Part shown: positions 9,789-18,727 of the stretch, piece after piece
How the letters are laid out: each line of letters begins with the position of its first letter
Numbering within the stretch: position 1 is the stretch's first letter
Source: Flavivirga aquimarina
GTDB taxonomy: Bacteria > Bacteroidota > Bacteroidia > Flavobacteriales > Flavobacteriaceae
Direction of reading: 5' to 3'
DNA length: 64,000 bases
Assembly (NCBI RefSeq): GCF_030540835.1
Contig: NZ_JAUOEK010000140.1
Location: forward strand, 1-64,000
The notes under the pieces: generated by a model
What the model saw: only the letters and a program-made list of their open reading frames with translations
Databases searched by the model: none
What the model was told of the DNA's origin: nothing
Translations under genes and position numbers: made by a program

Positions 9789-11399
9789 CTATTTTAATCC
9801 TGCGTAATTAATTCCTGTTAGATAATGTATATCTCTGTTATATGTTGAAAGGTCGTCGTGATTAAATTTCGTTACATCGTCATAACCACAAGAACGTGCT
9901 ACAACTCGTATTAAATCGTTTGTGGCTTCAAAGTAATTTTGTAATTGTTTTGCGGAAGTATCTATAATTATTCTACTTCGTAAAGATTCCTTTTGCGTTG
10001 CTATACCTACTGGGCAGTTGTTGGTTCCACAAGCACGCATACCTAAACAACCTATAGCTTGTAATGCAGAATTAGAAACTGCAATAGCATCTGCGCCTAA
10101 CATCATAGCTTTTGCAAAATCTTCGGCAACACGTAAACCTCCTGTAATTACTAGGGTTACATTTGTAGCTCCTACTTTATCCATATATTTTCTAGCTCTG
10201 GCTAATGCAGGAATTGTTGGTACATTAATATGGTCTCTTAAAATGGTAGGCGCAGAACCTGTTCCGCCACCACGACCATCTAGAATAATATAATCTACGC
10301 CTACATCTAACGCAAACTGAATATCTTTTTCAATATGACTTGCTGCTATCTTAAATCCTATTGGAATTCCTCCTGTACGGTCTCTTACTTTATCAGCAAA
10401 TATTTTAAAGTCTTCAACGGTATGAAAATTTGGATTTGCTGCCGGTGAAATAGCTGTTTCTCCTTCTTTTAATCCTCTTACTTCTGCTATTTCTTTACTT
10501 ACTTTATTTCCTGGTAAGTGGCCTCCTGTTCCTGTTTTTGCGCCTTGACCTCCTTTAAAATGAAAGGCTTGTACGTTATCTAATTTGTCCCAAGAGAAAC
10601 CAAATTGAGCCGAAGCTAACTCATAAAAATATTTTGAATTATTAGCTTGTTCTTCTGGTAGCATGCCCCCTTCGCCTGAACAAATTCCTGTGCCTGCTAA
10701 TTGTGCGCCTTTTGATAAAGCTATTTTTGCTTCACGCGATAATGCACCAAAACTCATATCACTTACAAACAAAGGCATATCTAATTCTAATGGCTTTTTT
10801 GCATTTGGTCCAATAACAACTTTGGTAGCCACTTCTTCGTTATCTAATAAAGGTCTTGATGCTAATTGCGCTGGTAAAAATTGAATATCATTCCATTTTG
10901 GAAGTGTATTTCTATCGACTCCCATTGATGCTGAAAACCCATGGTGTCCTATGTTTTTCAGTCCATTTTGTGCTAATTCTTTTATATAACCGGTATAAGG
11001 TTCTGTCTCTTCTGGATGTGTATCTGCATAGGCTCCTAAATACGCATCGCGATTAAATGGTTGTGGATGGTTTTCTAAATATGCGTCTATTTCAAAAGCA
11101 TCAACCAGTAAATTATCGCCTTCTATCTTGGTAGAAAATTTATGTAAAACCTCTTTATTGTTGTATTCTGAAACTCCGGAATCTACTCTATAATCCCATC
11201 CATGTACGCCACAAATAAGGTTATGACCATCTACATGTCCATCAGACATTAATGCACCTCTGTGAAGGCATCTTCCGTACAGCACAGATATATCATCGTC
11301 AAATTTTACGATAACTAAATCCAATCCATTTACCAGTGCGTGTTCTGGTTGTTTGTTTTTTAATGTACTTACTTGCGCAATTACTGTTGGTTTTTTCAT
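9789..11399 (-). CDS. Rieske domain fused to a glutamate-synthase FMN-binding domain
   Basis: A 536-residue fusion. The N-terminal about 105 residues are Rieske-like with ligands in RCLHRGA and CGVHGW. The rest matches the FMN-binding domain of glutamate synthase large subunit: GEGGMLPEEQ, KGGQGAKTGTGGHLPG, LDGRGGGTGSAP, and three cysteines in the CxxxxxCxxxxC pattern (CLGMRACGTNNC) that bind [3Fe-4S]. No glutaminase domain is present, so it resembles the archaeal-type GltB-like oxidoreductases. Actual glutamate synthesis would need a separate ammonia source and electron donor. The adjacent Grx-TrxR fusion is a candidate redox partner. Confidence 0.9.
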   Translation of the reverse strand: MKKPTVIAQVSTLKNKQPEHALVNGLDLVIVKFDDDISVLYGRCLHRGALMSDGHVDGHNLICGVHGWDYRVDSGVSEYNNKEVLHKFSTKIEGDNLLVDAFEIDAYLENHPQPFNRDAYLGAYADTHPEETEPYTGYIKELAQNGLKNIGHHGFSASMGVDRNTLPKWNDIQFLPAQLASRPLLDNEEVATKVVIGPNAKKPLELDMPLFVSDMSFGALSREAKIALSKGAQLAGTGICSGEGGMLPEEQANNSKYFYELASAQFGFSWDKLDNVQAFHFKGGQGAKTGTGGHLPGNKVSKEIAEVRGLKEGETAISPAANPNFHTVEDFKIFADKVRDRTGGIPIGFKIAASHIEKDIQFALDVGVDYIILDGRGGGTGSAPTILRDHINVPTIPALARARKYMDKVGATNVTLVITGGLRVAEDFAKAMMLGADAIAVSNSALQAIGCLGMRACGTNNCPVGIATQKESLRSRIIIDTSAKQLQNYFEATNDLIRVVARSCGYDDVTKFNHDDLSTYNRDIHYLTGINYAGLK

Positions 11400-11426
11400 G
11401 ATTTATTTCAATTTCTTGTTTTATAT

Positions 11427-14400
11427 TTAAAAGGAGAAACCAAGTATAAAGGAGATTATGCCTCCATCTGCACTTGAATAATATCCTGCATTTAAAGTGA
11501 ATGTTTCCAAACCACTAATCCAAAAGGAACCTCCTATACTATTATGCCACTTATCTGATGCATCGTTTTCTAACCATACTCTTCCATAATCAAAACCTCC
11601 AGTTATACCATATTTTGTTGGAATAATACCGCTATTAAAATCACCTATTTTAAGTCTTATATCTGTACTCTGAAATGTTGAATATTTACCAATAAAACGT
11701 TCTTTTCTATATCCTCGAAGATTTTTACCTCCTCCTAATTGTGCAGCGTGATATAACTCAAAATCATTTCCAAGAATGGCTTCTCCTCCTATTTTTGTAG
11801 CAAATACAAGGCTAGCACTTTTATTTAATTTATGGTTTATAGCTATATGCGGTTTTATATAACCAAAGGCATTGTTTTTATTAGCTCCATCTATGGCTGC
11901 TTTATACCCAACGGTAATACCAGCATCTAAGCCCATTGTTGGATAGGCAATATCATTTTTATTTTTAAAAGTGTAATTTATTTCACTGCCTAAATACGTT
12001 TGCTTATCGAAGAGTGTTGCATCTGCAGGTAACGTATTTATGAACCTATCTGATGCGTTTTCAACTTCAAAAGATTCTATTAAAGGCTTAAAATAAAAAG
12101 AACCTCCATGTCTTCCATTCCATATTAATGAAATGGCAGCACTCAATTCTCTTATACTTACTCTATTAAAATCAAGGTCTACATCGTCTTTATTATAGGT
12201 GGTTTCATTACCAAAACCAAAGAAATTTTGTGCAAAATTCGGACTGGTATATTTAGCTTCTACTCCAAAATTCCAATGGTGAAAAATATTCGAAAACTCT
12301 CCTGCATAAGACAAGTCATAACCAGAATTACCCGTATAATATGCGGCACTAATGCTATGTTTATATGTAAATTCATTTCGTTGAAGTCCGAAGTATGAAA
12401 AATTATTTAGGGCTCCAATTTTCACGCCATCATCGGGGTTTAGTCCCAATAAAGGCAGTACTTGACTAAAACTATGTTTTACCTTTTTATGGTCGTAATT
12501 GTTAATGCCATAATCATCTACCAACCACTTTTTAGATTTTTTATTTACGATTGTATTTTCTTTACTCTTATAATCATAGAGTTTTACTTTTTTAGTGTTT
12601 TTAAAATCGTACGTATCGTTTTTCTTTCCACCAACTATTCTAATTTTAATAAGGTCATTTCCTTCACCGTCTACAACAAAAGTATCTTTTCCATCCAAAC
12701 CATAAACCCATATTTCTTTGGTAATATCATGAGAAAATGTTCTATTTAAAAGCCCAATATCTTTGCGGTCTATTTTTATTGAAGTCTCGCCATTGGGAAG
12801 ACGTGTTATAGTGAATTTATCAGATTTTTGAGTCCCTACAACTACTTCGAATTTATTTAAATATTCATAATACTCTTTTGCTATTTTTATTAAATTAGCA
12901 CGTCTTCCTTTGAGCTTTTCTTTTATATCTGTAATTACCTCTCCTCTTATTTCTGGAGGAAAAGCTTCAAAAGCTTTTTCTATAACTGAATCCTTCAGGT
13001 TATCTTGGATATATTGCGCTTGTTTTTCCCATTCATCCCAACCAGAGGCATTAACTAGCATTAAATCTAAATGATATGGTGAGGAAGCTAACCACTTAAC
13101 ACTCCTAATGTCTTCATCGTAGGACTGCATTTTACGTAGCGCTGGTACGGCACGTGTTAAAAAGGAAATTAGAGCTCCATCATATTTCGAAAATGCCTGG
13201 TCTCTATCTCTAGGGATAGGTTTGCAATATGATGTTCCGTTTTCATCATCAAAAAAGGCCCAACGCCATTGGTCTTCGTGTCTGTCCCAATCTCCCAAAA
13301 GCATATCAAAAAGTCTTGCTTTGATATATGAAGGTTCATCGACAACTGATTTTCCTGTTTTATGAATTTCCTGCAACACGTCTGCGGTACTAAGTATTTT
13401 TGTTGGGTTTCCAAAACTATTTAAACCAACCTGTGTACTTCCTACATGTTCTTCAATCATATATAATTCGTCTCCAAAATCTTCATTAAATACGCCTAAT
13501 GTTTTTTGCTTAGGAATATAATATAATACAGGATTCGTGTGATTAACTCCTACTGCGCTTGATAGTGTACCAATTGCAAATGGACCGTAAGGGTTGGATG
13601 TTGTATAAAAATCGGATAAAAACTTATCAATAGCTGTATCGTCAAGTGAGTTTGCTATATAAGCATGAGGAAAAACATTTGCTTGAAGAAATTTAGTAGT
13701 ACTCTTTTTTATAGCTCGCATTACAAATTGCTTTCCGTTCTTATCTTCTAACCTAAGTGATTTTGATTGTTGACCACCTCCTCTTTTTATAGGAGAAAGC
13801 CCTCCCATTAATGTGTCTAATAAAACTACTGGGGCTTCTACATCTGTTCCATAAAACGGTCTATAATGTTTTCCCCAAAGTGTTTTGTAAAAACCACTTT
13901 TATTGATGGCTTCTTTTGTATAGACTGAAGCTGATTGTGTTTTTGGGAATTCATCTTTAAAGGTATAGTTTGTTCCTTTATTATTTTCTTGTCCTTTTAG
14001 AATATTGGACTTAAAAACCTCATTAGATATGCCATTTTTCACAGTATAATATTTTACATGTACTGCTCCTGTATTATTAATTTCTAACTTTGCAAACCCT
14101 CTTTCTGCCAACCCAAAATCTACTTCACTAACATTAGTAACATTTCTAGTTTCTCCAACAGCACCACTTATAATTTGTGGCACTCCATTATTTATGTATT
14201 GTAAATTTTTATCTTTCCCCGATATAAAAATGATATTATCTGCGGCTTGACCAATCGTTTTTAATCTGTTTCTAAGTTTTCTATATTTCTTATTTTGAAA
14301 ATCTTGTGGATTAATTCCTCCAACGTTACTTAACAAACCTTGTTTCGTATTTGTTTCAACTGGATGGTGTAATGCTACTAGAATTATTTTACCATGTGCT

Positions 14401-14957
14401 TTCTTAATTCTATTTTCAAATTCTAAAAAGAATAAGGTTCTGTTTTTAATATCACTATCATCATTTATATAAGTATCGGTATCCCAATCTTCTAAAAACC
14501 ATTGTGTATCTACAGTAATAAGGACTATGTTTTCTGATATGTCTTTATGTTTTATGGCTTCGCCATCATCTGGATAAAATTTTGAATCACTATTTTTTTG
14601 AATATATTTTTCAATAGATTGAACGCCTTTATGCCCATTAATTATCCATTCATTTTTTCCTGGCATAAAGAATGTCTCACCAGCAAATGAAGATAGCTTA
14701 TCAAGTTGATGCGTTATGCTTTTTTCGAAATCTTTGTTTTGAGCTTCTGTATTAACTGAGTTACCTAACAATAATAATATTGGATTATCAGCTTTTTTAG
14801 AATCATTGATAATTTCTAACAACACATCCGTTTTATCTGTTGTACCTGTATTACCAATTAAATAAATTGTTTTATCAATTTTCTGCCCTAAAACAATGGA
14901 ACTCATTAACAAGAAAAAACATATAATATTCTTTTTAAAGCTTTTTAAAATATTCAT
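11427..14957 (-). CDS. Degenerate metallophosphoesterase-like domain fused to outer-membrane surface-antigen barrel
   Basis: A 1176-residue secreted protein with a signal peptide at about 1-24. Residues about 28-320 have the fold order of calcineurin-like phosphoesterases, but the expected ligands are replaced: IGNTG for GDxG, LGNSV for GDN, PGKNEW for GNHDW, and SGKDKN for GHxH. Only ALHHP remains. A middle region (about 330-800) follows, and residues about 830-1176 look like an Omp85/D15 type barrel ending IISFILGFSF. It probably sits in the outer membrane with the inactive domain in the periplasm or outside. It overlaps the preceding gene by 4 bases (ATGA). Confidence 0.8.
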   Translation of the reverse strand: MNILKSFKKNIICFFLLMSSIVLGQKIDKTIYLIGNTGTTDKTDVLLEIINDSKKADNPILLLLGNSVNTEAQNKDFEKSITHQLDKLSSFAGETFFMPGKNEWIINGHKGVQSIEKYIQKNSDSKFYPDDGEAIKHKDISENIVLITVDTQWFLEDWDTDTYINDDSDIKNRTLFFLEFENRIKKAHGKIILVALHHPVETNTKQGLLSNVGGINPQDFQNKKYRKLRNRLKTIGQAADNIIFISGKDKNLQYINNGVPQIISGAVGETRNVTNVSEVDFGLAERGFAKLEINNTGAVHVKYYTVKNGISNEVFKSNILKGQENNKGTNYTFKDEFPKTQSASVYTKEAINKSGFYKTLWGKHYRPFYGTDVEAPVVLLDTLMGGLSPIKRGGGQQSKSLRLEDKNGKQFVMRAIKKSTTKFLQANVFPHAYIANSLDDTAIDKFLSDFYTTSNPYGPFAIGTLSSAVGVNHTNPVLYYIPKQKTLGVFNEDFGDELYMIEEHVGSTQVGLNSFGNPTKILSTADVLQEIHKTGKSVVDEPSYIKARLFDMLLGDWDRHEDQWRWAFFDDENGTSYCKPIPRDRDQAFSKYDGALISFLTRAVPALRKMQSYDEDIRSVKWLASSPYHLDLMLVNASGWDEWEKQAQYIQDNLKDSVIEKAFEAFPPEIRGEVITDIKEKLKGRRANLIKIAKEYYEYLNKFEVVVGTQKSDKFTITRLPNGETSIKIDRKDIGLLNRTFSHDITKEIWVYGLDGKDTFVVDGEGNDLIKIRIVGGKKNDTYDFKNTKKVKLYDYKSKENTIVNKKSKKWLVDDYGINNYDHKKVKHSFSQVLPLLGLNPDDGVKIGALNNFSYFGLQRNEFTYKHSISAAYYTGNSGYDLSYAGEFSNIFHHWNFGVEAKYTSPNFAQNFFGFGNETTYNKDDVDLDFNRVSIRELSAAISLIWNGRHGGSFYFKPLIESFEVENASDRFINTLPADATLFDKQTYLGSEINYTFKNKNDIAYPTMGLDAGITVGYKAAIDGANKNNAFGYIKPHIAINHKLNKSASLVFATKIGGEAILGNDFELYHAAQLGGGKNLRGYRKERFIGKYSTFQSTDIRLKIGDFNSGIIPTKYGITGGFDYGRVWLENDASDKWHNSIGGSFWISGLETFTLNAGYYSSADGGIISFILGFSF

Positions 14958-15331
14958 AATTTGGTTGGTTTTTGGTGGTATATTTTTAGTAGAATTAAGC
15001 TACTAAACAGTATTAAAGAATAGTAACACATTGGTGTGCCTGAAGTGGTTTTTGGGCATTCAGCATGTCCAGTAAATTGCATAATAGAAGCTACTAATGC
15101 TATACTGCTTGCTAATCCTGTAAATAAAAAATATAAGATATTCCATTTCTTAAAAAGGTGTGCTATGAATGGTATAAGAAAACAGATTAGAATAACTAGA
15201 CACATTGGTATATGCATTATTTTGGGGCAACCTTCGCCTGTCTTAAATTCTTCGGTTACTAAACCTCCTGCTCCAAATAACCCTATAATTAGGATAATAA
15301 GAATGACATAATATGTGAATGTTTTAAGCAT
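14954..15331 (-). CDS. Small membrane protein, unknown
   Basis: A 125-residue protein with about four hydrophobic helices and four cysteines: EGCPK, PMCLV, AECPK and PMCYY. The cysteines and methionines beside the membrane ends hint at a metal or disulfide site, but I do not recognise the family. I place the start at 15331, not at the longer open frame reaching 15364. At 15331 the ATG overlaps the stop of the preceding gene as TAATG, and the protein then begins MLKTFTYYVILIILIIG, a good first helix. The 3' end overlaps the barrel gene by 4 bases. Confidence 0.65.
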   Translation of the reverse strand: MLKTFTYYVILIILIIGLFGAGGLVTEEFKTGEGCPKIMHIPMCLVILICFLIPFIAHLFKKWNILYFLFTGLASSIALVASIMQFTGHAECPKTTSGTPMCYYSLILFSSLILLKIYHQKPTKL

Positions 15332-15600
15332 TATTTTTTGTTTACAATGACGCAAGTAGGACATTCTGTTCCTGTAACTGTACTCTTAAGTTTAATACCC
15401 TTGAGGTGTGTTACTATAAAATCCTGTACAAATGCATAATTAGCACTGTGATTGTTAACACTTATTTGCGCGTCTTTATGTTTTTCTCTTATTAGGTTAT
15501 CGTATTCTTGGTGTCCCCAACAATTTGGACAATAGCCTTTAGATAATTCCTTAATTTCTTCTTGCTTATTCTGTCCGAATAATTGTTTAATAAAATTCAT
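15331..15600 (-). CDS. Small protein with two CxxC motifs, unknown
   Basis: An 89-residue soluble protein with two CxxC pairs, CPNC at about 23 and CPTC near the C-terminus (TECPTCVIVNKK). The pattern suits a zinc-ribbon or thiol site. It is the first gene of the minus-strand run that continues to 134, and its stop codon overlaps the next start. The function is unknown. Heading an operon rich in Grx, TrxR and Rieske proteins makes a redox role plausible, but that is inference only. Confidence 0.65.
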   Translation of the reverse strand: MNFIKQLFGQNKQEEIKELSKGYCPNCWGHQEYDNLIREKHKDAQISVNNHSANYAFVQDFIVTHLKGIKLKSTVTGTECPTCVIVNKK

Positions 15601-15893
15601 TCTTTTAGTTGTTTTTAATTCTTTGGTTTCTATATCAGTTTCTGAAATAATCTTTGTTTTTTCAGTATATTTTATTTTAAATAAAGGCGAAATAATTCCC
15701 CCATCACATAATATAAATACTATGTAATTTCATTACCAACAGGCAAGTTACTGTCTAATCTTAATTGGGGAAAGCTTTATTTTTTCAATACTTACTTTAG
15801 ACGACAATCTAAAGCGATTCTTATACTATTACTTATTAAAAATATAACATAAAATGAAGGTCTATACCTCCTCATCTTTATAAATTATAATCT
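15601..15893. other. Intergenic region upstream of the long minus-strand run
   Basis: This 293-base gap separates the CRTAC1-like gene end from the first gene of the 15.6-kb run. It must hold the terminator of one and the promoter of the other. On the minus strand the closest match to the Bacteroidota -7 element is TAGATTG near 15803-15809, one base short of TAnnTTTG. I see no convincing hairpin and no ORF. The promoter remains unassigned. Confidence 0.35.
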
Positions 15894-17588
15894 TTAGTCT
15901 TGTTGCACATCTTCAATAGTTGTTTCTAAAGTTGTGCTGTGTTTTTCAACTTCTGCTTTTAAATCAACAATGCTATTGATTTTTGGATTATCAATACTAA
16001 TTTCTTTATTATTCGCCAAGTGAACTTTAAGGTTCAAAATGCTAGACTCTTTACCTAGTCCAAATTGAAGCAATGCTGTTTGGTCGCTTGCTAAACCTTC
16101 TCCTGTTACCATCCATTCGGTGAGCGTTTTTGTAGGTGTTGTAATAGTAACTTTTGCTCCTTGTACGTTTACAGATTCTCCTAAATCTACTTGCAAATAA
16201 TTGTTGGTGCCTCCCTTATTTATATAAGCTAAAGAGGGTGTATTAATATTTACCCAAATCATATCAAGGTAGCCGTCTTGATTAAAGTCACTAACTAAAG
16301 AAGTAATCGCAAAATGCGGATTAACGACACCGCTTTTTTCTTCGGTTGGCGCAAAAGTGCCATCTTCTTTTTGAACTAAGAATCTACTTTTTAATCTAAA
16401 TAATTTATTAGGTGCTAAATCCACATAATTTTCGGCAACCATTAAATCTTGTAATCCATCATTATTCATGTCTGCAAAAGTGCAACCCCAAGAAAATTCG
16501 TAATCTGCTATTTTAGTTTCTTCGGCTGTATCTGTGAATTTAAAGTCGCCATCGTTTCTAAAGAGAATCCATTTTTCATTGAATAAAGAGGCGTCTTTTA
16601 TATCTCCTTTTGCTAACGCTCTTGGTAGGGTACTTCCTGTATTAGAGAACATAAAATCTACCAAACCATCATTATTATAATCACCAACAGCTAATCCCAT
16701 GGGATAGGCAAATTTTTTGGTTAATGGGTTTGGTTTCATTGTATATGTTAAATCACCATTATTTTTATAGGTTCTAGCTTCACCTGTATCATGAACCACT
16801 ACTAAATCTAACCAGGAGTCATTATCGATATCAACTAGCACACCTTGAAATGTATTGTGTACATAATCTAATCCAGCAGATTTAGTGATGCTTTTAAATG
16901 TATCGTCTCCATTATTGAGTAATAATTCGCTTGTAGAACCATAGGTGTAATCTTCAAAAATGGTTTGCCCTTCCATTAATTCTTTTTTAAGATAAGTGGC
17001 GAGGAAAATATCTAAGTCTCCATCTTTGTCTATATCTCCAACGGTAATCCCAGCTGGGTTAGATTTCTCATTCATTGGTGTATCGATAATTTTTTCTGTA
17101 AACGTTCCGTTTGTATTATAATAAATACGTAAACCGTCTTCTCTTCCTAAAATAATATCAGAAAAACCATTGTTATCGAAATCGGCTGATACTATACCAA
17201 CTGTTGTTGTTGTATTTCCTTTTTTAGGCAAATTGACTTCGGAAGATATATCAACAAATTCATTATTTCGGTATGCAAAAATGGCATCTTCTTGATTCAT
17301 GCCTCCTCCAAAGAACACTTCATCCACATTGTCGTTGTCAATATCTATTAATGCTGCAGGTGCAATTGGTAATGATTTTTCACTATTATATTGATGGTTA
17401 AAATTAAGTGTTACTTGTTCAAACAACGGTATTTTATTATCATCTATAGTAATATCATATTTCTCTGAAGCAGCGTCGTTCCAGAAAAACCAAAGAACAA
17501 CTGCTATTAATGCTACTAAAATTAAACCTATTACGATAAAGGTTTTCTTAAATATACTTAAGAGGTTTCTTGTGTTTTTACTTAACAT
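15894..17588 (-). CDS. Membrane-anchored FG-GAP/VCBS-repeat protein (CRTAC1-like)
   Basis: A 564-residue protein with an N-terminal membrane segment (about 14-33) followed by an extracytoplasmic beta-propeller. At least seven calcium-binding Asp loops mark the repeats, including DIDNDNVDEV, DFDNNGFSDI, DIDKDGDLDI, DYNNDGLVDF, DMNNDGLQDL and DFNQDGYLDM. The C-terminal about 90 residues resemble the ASPIC/UnbV module that ends CRTAC1-type proteins. The helix probably tethers it to the inner membrane. It is the last gene of the Crp-led operon and overlaps the preceding gene by one base. Confidence 0.88.
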   Translation of the reverse strand: MLSKNTRNLLSIFKKTFIVIGLILVALIAVVLWFFWNDAASEKYDITIDDNKIPLFEQVTLNFNHQYNSEKSLPIAPAALIDIDNDNVDEVFFGGGMNQEDAIFAYRNNEFVDISSEVNLPKKGNTTTTVGIVSADFDNNGFSDIILGREDGLRIYYNTNGTFTEKIIDTPMNEKSNPAGITVGDIDKDGDLDIFLATYLKKELMEGQTIFEDYTYGSTSELLLNNGDDTFKSITKSAGLDYVHNTFQGVLVDIDNDSWLDLVVVHDTGEARTYKNNGDLTYTMKPNPLTKKFAYPMGLAVGDYNNDGLVDFMFSNTGSTLPRALAKGDIKDASLFNEKWILFRNDGDFKFTDTAEETKIADYEFSWGCTFADMNNDGLQDLMVAENYVDLAPNKLFRLKSRFLVQKEDGTFAPTEEKSGVVNPHFAITSLVSDFNQDGYLDMIWVNINTPSLAYINKGGTNNYLQVDLGESVNVQGAKVTITTPTKTLTEWMVTGEGLASDQTALLQFGLGKESSILNLKVHLANNKEISIDNPKINSIVDLKAEVEKHSTTLETTIEDVQQD

Positions 17589-18247
17589 TATTGTTGGCTT
17601 TTTGTTAGTTTACTTAGTTGGTATAATGATAATGTGAAAAGAATAAAATGAGTAACATTCATTAGGATAGGCAGCATATGCTTGCCTATTGATGGTAATA
17701 GTTTGCCAATAACTACTAGCAAAATAAGTATAACAATGGGATTGAAAACAGCCATCCATTTTTTGTAATACGTACCTCCTTTTAAAATGGTGATTGCAAA
17801 GACAACAGATAGTGTCGCTATTACTATGCGAAGGGCTTGCACTAATACTTCCATATGGTTTGTGTAATGTGCTAATAGGTTTTGATATGTAGAGGCATCC
17901 ATTGTATCTTTTAAATGAACGACATTACCTATTGAAGCTCGGGAACCAATCCAAACACCGCCTACTGCAAAGGCTACAAAACCAATTGCTAGAACAATTC
18001 TTGCCAAGTTTTCGTTGCCAGATTTTAGCATTCTATAAATATGAATGTATCCTGCAAAATAAAAGGGCAACCCTATAACTGCTAAAAAATGTCCTGTAGT
18101 AAGATTATCTAATGATACAAATTTGAAAAACTCATAATCTTTAGAATGTTCTAAAATATCTGAAGAATAATGTAATAGGTATTCGCCTAATCCTACAAGA
18201 ATAGACGCAACAATGCCTAAACACCCTAATATTTTAGTTAGTTTCAT
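17588..18247 (-). CDS. Polytopic membrane protein, unknown
   Basis: A 219-residue protein with about six hydrophobic helices (roughly 7-25, 53-72, 84-103, 133-151, 164-181, 188-207). The segment between helices one and two is polar and contains two His-rich spots (LLHYSSDILEHSKD). No catalytic motif is recognised. It overlaps the DUF2062 gene by 4 bases and the FG-GAP gene by one, so the three are translationally coupled. The role is unknown. Confidence 0.7.
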   Translation of the reverse strand: MKLTKILGCLGIVASILVGLGEYLLHYSSDILEHSKDYEFFKFVSLDNLTTGHFLAVIGLPFYFAGYIHIYRMLKSGNENLARIVLAIGFVAFAVGGVWIGSRASIGNVVHLKDTMDASTYQNLLAHYTNHMEVLVQALRIVIATLSVVFAITILKGGTYYKKWMAVFNPIVILILLVVIGKLLPSIGKHMLPILMNVTHFILFTLSLYQLSKLTKSQQ

Positions 18248-18723
18248 TTTGTGGTTAATTGGTTAGTTTTAAGTTTGTCGAAATATGTTAAAATTACTTT
18301 CAGAAAAAAGAAAAATATTATACCTGAGGGGATTGCGGTTAGCGTCCACCCGACAAAACCACATAATAATTCATAGGATAAGGTTTTAATTGTATTAAAA
18401 AAACTAAGCTCGTAGCTTGCTTTAATAGCTTCAAAAGTAAGTAGTGTGTGTTCTGTACCAAACACCATGGCTCCTAAGTTTATAAATGGAATAAGAACTA
18501 AAAACTTTAAAGGTTCAATAATATAGCTAAATGCAATCATTATTGGTAGGTTGAGTCTAAACGGCAAAGCTATACAGGTTAATACTATGGTACTGACACC
18601 AAACATTGGAAAAATAGAAACCAACGTAGAAATCACTAAACTCATGGCCAATTGTTTTGGTGCTAAACCTTGTTTAAGTAATGTCTTAAATGTATTCCAA
18701 AGCTTAACTAGTTTGGATTTCAT
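18244..18723 (-). CDS. DUF2062 membrane protein
   Basis: A 159-residue protein with three hydrophobic helices and the typical start of DUF2062 proteins: a short amphipathic stretch (LKQGLAPKQLAMSLVISTLVS) leading into a first helix with a VSIFPMFGVST loop. The family is membrane-bound and poorly characterised; in some bacteria it adjoins envelope or glycosyltransferase genes. It starts 4 bases after the Crp/Fnr gene, so it is probably co-transcribed with it. Confidence 0.8.
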   Translation of the reverse strand: MKSKLVKLWNTFKTLLKQGLAPKQLAMSLVISTLVSIFPMFGVSTIVLTCIALPFRLNLPIMIAFSYIIEPLKFLVLIPFINLGAMVFGTEHTLLTFEAIKASYELSFFNTIKTLSYELLCGFVGWTLTAIPSGIIFFFFLKVILTYFDKLKTNQLTTK

Positions 18724-18727
18724 CTAA

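Noticed and set aside
12462-12749. Plus-strand frame opposite the surface-antigen protein gene
   Set aside because: The minus-strand frame gives a continuous signal-peptide to barrel protein; this one is a composition artefact.
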